Shown here: positions 6,260 through 9,308 of the stretch, one piece after another
Layout of the letters: every line of letters starts with the position of its first letter
How positions within the stretch are numbered: position 1 is the stretch's first letter
NCBI GenBank assembly: GCA_005883255.1
Contig: VAXS01000052.1
Span: 1 to 9,308 of the forward strand
DNA: 9,308 bases
Source of the DNA: Actinomycetota bacterium
GTDB taxonomy: Bacteria; Actinomycetota; Thermoleophilia; Solirubrobacterales; Solirubrobacteraceae
Direction: 5' to 3'
Notes under the pieces: model-generated
Told to the model about the DNA's origin: nothing
The model's database searches: none
What the model saw: only the letters and a program-made list of their open reading frames with translations
Translations under genes and position numbers: made by a program

Positions 6260-6394
6260 ATGGACAACAACCTCGTCAAGCGCCTGATCTGGTCCGCGCT
6301 GCTGGCCGGTCTGGGGGCCCTGGCGAGCATCGCCACCCAGCGGGTGGCGGTGGTGATCTGGCAGCGCGTCTACGGGGAAGACCCGCCGGAGTGA
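6260..6394 (+). CDS. Small single-helix membrane protein, DUF4235-like fragment
   Basis: A 44-residue ORF starting at ATG 6260. Residues 1-7 (MDNNLVK) and an Arg are polar, residues 9-34 form one hydrophobic helix (LIWSALLAGLGALASIATQR, then VAVVIW), and the tail QRVYGEDPPE is acidic. The pattern of a helix followed by W-Q-R-V-x-G-E-D-x-P recalls the first half of DUF4235 membrane proteins, which often neighbour holin-superfamily-III and DUF3618 genes in actinobacteria; the resemblance is from memory and weak. Support for it being real: candidate leaderless promoter directly upstream and a GTGA overlap (6391-6394) with the next gene. Likely a membrane-anchored accessory of this envelope cluster; function unknown. 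Confidence 0.7.
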   Translation: MDNNLVKRLIWSALLAGLGALASIATQRVAVVIWQRVYGEDPPE

Positions 6395-6768
6395 GCGAGG
6401 AGCGCGAGCCCCCCAGCCTGCAGGACACGAGCGAGCGCTCGGCGCTGCCGCTGCCGCTGCCCGACAGCGACGCGGGCGACCTGGGGGATCCGCCCAGCCG
6501 GGAGGAGCGCCGCCGCTGGCGGCCCCTGTCCCGGCGCAAGAAGGCGCCCCCGATCGTCGACGAGGAGCCGGGCTCCGAGCAGTCCACGGACGAGACCGAG
6601 GCGGTCGCGGCCGTCGCGGAGGAGGCCGAGGCGCCCGTGGTGGAGCCCGAGCCGCCGGTCGTGGAGCCCGAGCCCGAGGCTCCCGAGCCTCTACCCGAAC
6701 CCGAACCCGAACCCGAACGCGGGCCCGGCGTCGCTCTCGCCTTCCTGGTCAAGCGCCTTGGCTCCTGA
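6391..6768 (+). CDS. Acidic Pro-Glu-repeat protein, function unknown
   Basis: A 125-residue, probably disordered protein starting at GTG 6391, overlapping the previous stop by four bases. Layout: polar N-terminus with LPLPLPDSD (20-28), a strongly basic patch REERRRWRPLSRRKK (37-51), a Glu/Ala/Val stretch, then a proline-glutamate region (VVEPEPPVVEPEPEAPEPLP followed by EPEPEPE) and a final short hydrophobic GVALAFLVKRL. There is no signal peptide and no recognised domain. The alternating P-E dipeptides resemble the stiff extended linkers of TonB-like or cell-wall-spanning proteins, but no such function is shown. The basic patch could bind phospholipid or nucleic acid. The reverse frame is also open here (Ser/Gly-rich) but has no context support. 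Coding status rests on the operon overlaps on both sides; it overlaps the holin-like gene by 11 bases. Confidence 0.7.
   Translation: MSEEREPPSLQDTSERSALPLPLPDSDAGDLGDPPSREERRRWRPLSRRKKAPPIVDEEPGSEQSTDETEAVAAVAEEAEAPVVEPEPPVVEPEPEAPEPLPEPEPEPERGPGVALAFLVKRLGS
6694..6717 (+). repeat. (CCCGAA)4 hexanucleotide repeat
   Basis: Four perfect head-to-tail copies of CCCGAA inside the Pro-Glu-repeat gene, encoding consecutive Pro-Glu dipeptides. Just upstream, GTGGAGCCCGAGCC occurs twice, 21 bases apart (6640-6653 and 6661-6674). Because the unit is six bases, slippage would add or remove Pro-Glu pairs without shifting frame. Confidence 0.9.
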
Positions 6769-7216
6769 CGACCGCGACAGCTCGCCGCAGATCGCCGCGG
6801 CCATCCAGGAGATCAGCGACCGCGCCACGGCGCTGGTGCGCGAGGAGATCGAGCTGGCGAAGGCCGAGGTCTCGGCCAAGGTCAACAAGCTCATCCGCGC
6901 CGTGGTGGTGGCCACCGTGGCCGGCGTGTTCGCCGTCTTCGGGCTGGCCGTGCTGCTGAACGGGTTCGCCTGGCTGCTCTACGAGCTGGTGTTCCCGGCC
7001 AACGCGATCTACTGGGGCTTCTTCGTGGTCGCCGGGGCGCTCTTCGTGCTGGCGGGCCTGGCCGCCTTCCTGGCGGCGCGCTGGTTCAAGCGCGGGGCCC
7101 CGCCCACTCCCGACATGGCGATCGACGAGGCGCAGCGGATCCGCGAGACGCTGAGCGGCGAGCCGGGAGGCCAGCTGGAGGCGATCGCCGCGCGCGCCGA
7201 GGCGGACGGCTCCTGA
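6758..7216 (+). CDS. Holin superfamily III-type (phage_holin_3_6 / DUF1469) membrane protein
   Basis: A 152-residue protein: an N-terminal amphipathic, charged helix (IAAAIQEISDRATALVREEI, then ELAKAEVSAKVNK, to residue 44), two membrane helices (about 46-75 and 83-107) separated by a short loop with FPAN, an RWFKRG boundary and a polar cytoplasmic tail with DEAQRIRETL. This is the layout of the actinobacterial 'phage holin family' (Pfam phage_holin_3_6). Despite the name, chromosomal members are housekeeping-like membrane proteins of unknown function and there is no phage gene nearby. The start is TTG 6758, 11 bases inside the previous gene, without a visible Shine-Dalgarno; no better start exists before the conserved helix. 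It overlaps the DUF3618 gene (TGATG at its stop), a pairing commonly seen in actinobacteria. Confidence 0.85.
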   Translation: MAPDDRDSSPQIAAAIQEISDRATALVREEIELAKAEVSAKVNKLIRAVVVATVAGVFAVFGLAVLLNGFAWLLYELVFPANAIYWGFFVVAGALFVLAGLAAFLAARWFKRGAPPTPDMAIDEAQRIRETLSGEPGGQLEAIAARAEADGS

Positions 7217-7443
7217 TGCCCGACCGCTCGCCCACCGAGATTCGTGCCTCGATCGAGGCCAACCGCGCCGAGCTAGCCGTCTCGATCGAGCGGCTGCGCG
7301 GGGAGGTGGCGCAGTTCGCCGACTGGCGCGGGCAGCTGCGCCGCCATCGCACCACCGCGCTGGTGGGCGCGGCCGTCGCCGGGTTCGTGGTCGGCGGCGG
7401 CGTGGCCGCGCTGGGCGGCATGGTGCTCGGCCGCCGCAGGTAG
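7216..7443 (+). CDS. DUF3618 family protein
   Basis: A 75-residue protein. The N-terminal motif RSPTEIRASIEANRAELAVS (4-23) followed by IERLRGEV matches DUF3618, a family built of an N-terminal coiled-coil-like helix with R-x-x-[IL]-x-x-x-[IR] spacing and a C-terminal membrane anchor. Here the anchor is residues 47-71 (TALVGAAVAGFVVGGGVAAL and on), ending in GRRR, so the helix faces the cytoplasm if the positive-inside rule holds. The start ATG 7216 overlaps the holin-like gene stop by one base, implying coupled, roughly equimolar synthesis. Function is unknown; a membrane-scaffold or envelope-stress role is commonly guessed from context only. Confidence 0.85.
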   Translation: MPDRSPTEIRASIEANRAELAVSIERLRGEVAQFADWRGQLRRHRTTALVGAAVAGFVVGGGVAALGGMVLGRRR

Positions 7444-7481
7444 CCTGCGCCCGCCCGGTCCGGGGCGTCCGCCGGCGCGCC

Positions 7482-7487
7482 TAGCCT
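7482..7487 (+). promoter_or_regulatory. Candidate leaderless -10 box of the AI-2E-family permease gene
   Basis: TAGCCT followed by exactly nine bases (CCCGGCGGG) and ATG 7497, the same arrangement as at 6245-6262. The GGCGGG is too close to the ATG to serve as a Shine-Dalgarno. A 7-bp inverted repeat (CCGCCGG 7469-7475 with CCGGCGG 7489-7495) flanks the box but may be chance in GC-rich DNA. Confidence 0.4.
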
Positions 7488-7496
7488 CCCGGCGGG

Positions 7497-8549
7497 ATGG
7501 CGGTGCCTTCTACGCGTGCGATCGCGAAGGTCTTCTTCACGCTGCTCGCTCTGGCCGGGCTGACGTACCTGCTGTACCTGGTGCGGAGCATCCTGATCCT
7601 GGTGTTCATCAGCGTGTTCCTGGCCGTGGCGCTGGGGCCCGCGGTCGACTTCTTCAACCGCCGCCTGCCGCGCGCGGTCTCGATCTTCGTGGTCTATTTC
7701 CTGATCACCGGGGCGATCTTCGGCGTGGGGCTCCTGGTGATCCCGCCCGTGGTGTCGCAGGTCAAGGGCCTGGCCAACGACATCCCCCGCTACCTGCACG
7801 ACCTGCGCAAGAACAAGCAGTTCCGCAAGTACGACCAGAAGTACAAGATCACCCATAAGCTCACGCAACAGGCGCAGAAGCTGCCTTCCAAGCTGAGCTC
7901 GGCCGCCGGGACGCTGCGGGACGTCACCGTGGGCGTCTTCGCCGCGGCCACCAAGCTGATCACGGTCCTGACGATCACCTTCCTGCTGTTGCTGGACGGG
8001 AAGCGCCTGGTGGCGTTCGTGTTCCGAATAATGCCGTCCGACCGCGAGGCGCGCTACCGCACCGTGGCCGACGACATCTACCACGCGATCTCCGGCTACG
8101 TGGCCGGGAACATCACCATCAGCATCGTCGCCGGCACGGTCACCTACGTGACCCTGAAGCTCATCGGCACTCCGTTCGCGGCCCCCCTGGCGGTGCTGAT
8201 GGCGTTCCTCGACCTGATCCCCCTGATCGGGGCCACGATCGGTGGCGTCCTGATCGGGATCGTCACGGCGTTCCACGACTTCCCGACGTCCACGATCATC
8301 TGGGTGATCGTCCTGATCGTCTACCAGCAGGTGGAGAACAACTTCGTACAGCCAGTCGTCTACCGGCGCACCGTGAACGTGCCGCCGCTGGTCGTGATCA
8401 TCGCCGTCCTCATCGGCGGGTCGCTGCTGGGCGTGCTGGGAGCGCTGGTCGCGATCCCGATCGCGGCCGTGATCCAGATCGTGGGCCGAGACTGGTGGCG
8501 CTTCCGGCAGGCCAGCGGGGACGTGAGCGCCGCGCCCGCGCCCCCGTAG
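7497..8549 (+). CDS. AI-2E family transporter (permease)
   Basis: A 350-residue integral membrane protein of the AI-2E/PerM exporter family (Pfam AI-2E_transport). The layout is typical: paired helices near the N-terminus (about 9-50, including LLYLVRSILILVFISVFLAV), a third helix near 60-85 (FVVYFLITGAIFGVGLLVIP), a soluble central segment (86-135), then further helices with the conserved GYVAGNITIS, PLAVLMAFLDLIPLIGATIG, IVYQQVENNFVQPVVYRRTV and LIGGSLLGVLGALVAIPIAA blocks. Only some family members export autoinducer-2; others act as Na+/H+ antiporters or PerM-type partners, so the substrate is open. The central segment is unusually Lys-rich at 104-132. The gene has its own candidate promoter 53 bases after the DUF3618 gene and could be transcribed alone or with it. 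It ends six bases before the convergent DegV gene. Confidence 0.92.
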   Translation: MAVPSTRAIAKVFFTLLALAGLTYLLYLVRSILILVFISVFLAVALGPAVDFFNRRLPRAVSIFVVYFLITGAIFGVGLLVIPPVVSQVKGLANDIPRYLHDLRKNKQFRKYDQKYKITHKLTQQAQKLPSKLSSAAGTLRDVTVGVFAAATKLITVLTITFLLLLDGKRLVAFVFRIMPSDREARYRTVADDIYHAISGYVAGNITISIVAGTVTYVTLKLIGTPFAAPLAVLMAFLDLIPLIGATIGGVLIGIVTAFHDFPTSTIIWVIVLIVYQQVENNFVQPVVYRRTVNVPPLVVIIAVLIGGSLLGVLGALVAIPIAAVIQIVGRDWWRFRQASGDVSAAPAPP

Positions 8550-8555
8550 GCGGCG

Positions 8556-9308
8556 TCAGCCCAGCAGCGAGCGGGCCACGCCGCCGATGCCCAGGAGGCC
8601 GGGCCCGACGTGAGTGCCGATCACCGGTCCGATCTCGGATACGAAGAGGGGGTCCGAGTCGAAGATCTCCCGCCCGCGCTCCACCAGGCGCTCGGCCTGA
8701 TCGGGCGCCTGGATGTGCTGGACCACCCAGGCGTCGGCGCCGTCGTCGTGGCGGGCGCGCAGGAAGTCGACCATCCGCTCGAACGCCCGGCCGGAGGTCC
8801 GCACCCGCTCGATCGGAGTGATCTCCGATTCGACCGTGAGGATCGGCTTGATCCTCAGCGTGGTGCCCAGCCAGGCGCTGGCGGCCGCGATCCGCCCACC
8901 CCGCCGGAGGAACTCGAGCGTGTCGATCGCGAACCACATCCGCAGGGCCTCCCGGGCTTCGCGCGCGCGGGCCACCACCGCATCGACGTCGCCGCCCGCC
9001 CGCGACGCGGCCGCGGCCGCCAGCGCCACCAGGCCGAAGCCGCCGCAGGCGGTGGCCGAGTCGAGCACTTCGATCCGGGCGCCGCCGCCCCGCTCGTCCA
9101 GCTGCGCCTTGGCCTGCAGCGCGGACTCGTAGGTCCCGGACATCCCGGCGGCCAGGTGGATCGAGACCACGTCCCGGCCCGCCGCCAGCAGGGGCTCGTA
9201 CGCCGCCACGAAGTCGCCCACCGACGGCTGCGACGTGGTGGGCAGCGCGCTCGCCGTCCGGAGGTGCTCGTAGTAGGTGTCGAAGTCGGGGAGGTCGCTC
9301 TCGCGGTC
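8556..9308 (-). CDS. DegV/FakB-family fatty-acid-binding protein, 5' end outside window
   Basis: 250 C-terminal residues of a DegV protein; the frame stays open to the right edge (position 9308), so about 35-40 N-terminal residues including the start are missing. Family members usually have about 280 residues. DegV/FakB proteins bind one fatty acid and present it to the kinase FakA, which makes acyl-phosphate for phospholipid synthesis. Seen here, numbering visible residues: ALPTTSQPSVGDF (21-33) with the ligand-carboxylate Thr-Ser pair, SIHLAAGMSGTYESA with the Ser-Gly-Thr loop (57-59), VLDSATACGGFGLVALAAA, DTLEFLRRGGRI, RIKPIL and the C-terminal IGTHVGPGLLGIG with the conserved His. An ATG-like GTG at 9221 exists but would delete the conserved N-terminus, so it is not the start. 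No FakA gene is in the window. It converges with the permease gene, six bases apart. Confidence 0.92.
   Translation of the reverse strand, partial: DRESDLPDFDTYYEHLRTASALPTTSQPSVGDFVAAYEPLLAAGRDVVSIHLAAGMSGTYESALQAKAQLDERGGGARIEVLDSATACGGFGLVALAAAAASRAGGDVDAVVARAREAREALRMWFAIDTLEFLRRGGRIAAASAWLGTTLRIKPILTVESEITPIERVRTSGRAFERMVDFLRARHDDGADAWVVQHIQAPDQAERLVERGREIFDSDPLFVSEIGPVIGTHVGPGLLGIGGVARSLLG

Noticed and set aside
6758..7216. Prophage remnant suggested by the 'holin' family name
   Set aside because: No other phage gene, integrase, attachment site or composition change is present; chromosomal holin-superfamily-III genes paired with DUF3618 are normal in actinobacteria.
7469..7495. Inverted repeat CCGCCGG...CCGGCGG around the permease -10 box as an operator or terminator
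   Set aside because: Seven-base GC-only arms with a 13-base loop are expected often by chance in this composition, and there is no T-run.
7086..8276. 396-codon open frame on the minus strand opposite the DUF3618 and permease genes
   Set aside because: Its translation is low-complexity (Asp, Arg, His, Gln, Gly) with no fold-like pattern, and the plus strand carries clear conserved membrane proteins. It is an antisense shadow caused by high GC.

Overview
The window is uniformly GC-rich (third codon positions almost always G or C), gene-dense, with many 4-base stop/start overlaps and GTG/TTG starts. An F420-type split-barrel flavoprotein-like protein, a holin-superfamily-III/DUF3618 pair, candidate leaderless promoters and the absence of any mobile element point to the chromosome of a high-GC actinobacterium. 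A deep lineage such as Thermoleophilia/Solirubrobacterales is my guess; it is inferred from gene style and not proven.

Region 1 (2-3737, + strand) is a tightly overlapping acyl-CoA operon. It holds the 3' end of an acyl-CoA carboxylase beta subunit, a PPOX/F420-dependent-type oxidoreductase, a zinc beta-keto acid cleavage enzyme (BKACE/DUF849), a CaiB/BaiF class III CoA-transferase or alpha-methylacyl-CoA racemase, and a MerR-type regulator with what looks like a second MerR-like DNA-binding module. Each junction is ATGA or GTGA. The CoA-transferase/racemase gene is broken: near 2768-2778 the reading frame shifts and roughly 45-55 expected residues are missing.

Region 2 (3741-4598, - strand) is a lone DUF2804 gene. 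It converges on the MerR gene with a 3-base gap and diverges from region 3.

Region 3 (4694-6232, + strand) is a compact regulatory unit: a -10 box, a perfect 8+8 bp palindrome typical of TetR operators, a strong Shine-Dalgarno, a nitrilase-superfamily amidohydrolase and a TetR regulator that overlaps it. The nitrilase appears to start at CTG, not ATG/GTG. The likely reading is an autoregulated nitrilase-tetR pair.

Region 4 (6245-7443, + strand) is a membrane/envelope cluster of four small genes: a 44-residue one-helix protein, an acidic Pro-Glu-repeat protein, a holin-superfamily-III membrane protein and a DUF3618 protein. It is followed by an AI-2E-family permease (7497-8549). The first gene and the permease share the arrangement TAGNCT, nine bases, ATG, which fits leaderless transcription.

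Region 5 (8556-9308, - strand) is most of a DegV/FakB-type fatty-acid-binding protein that runs off the window edge.

No tRNA, rRNA, CRISPR array, transposon or origin was seen. The longest gene-free stretch is about 160 bases (4599-4757), which holds the promoter/operator of region 3. I did not find a clearly new defence or mobile system. The items most worth a second look are the broken CoA-transferase, the operator with its competing starts, and the two-module MerR protein.
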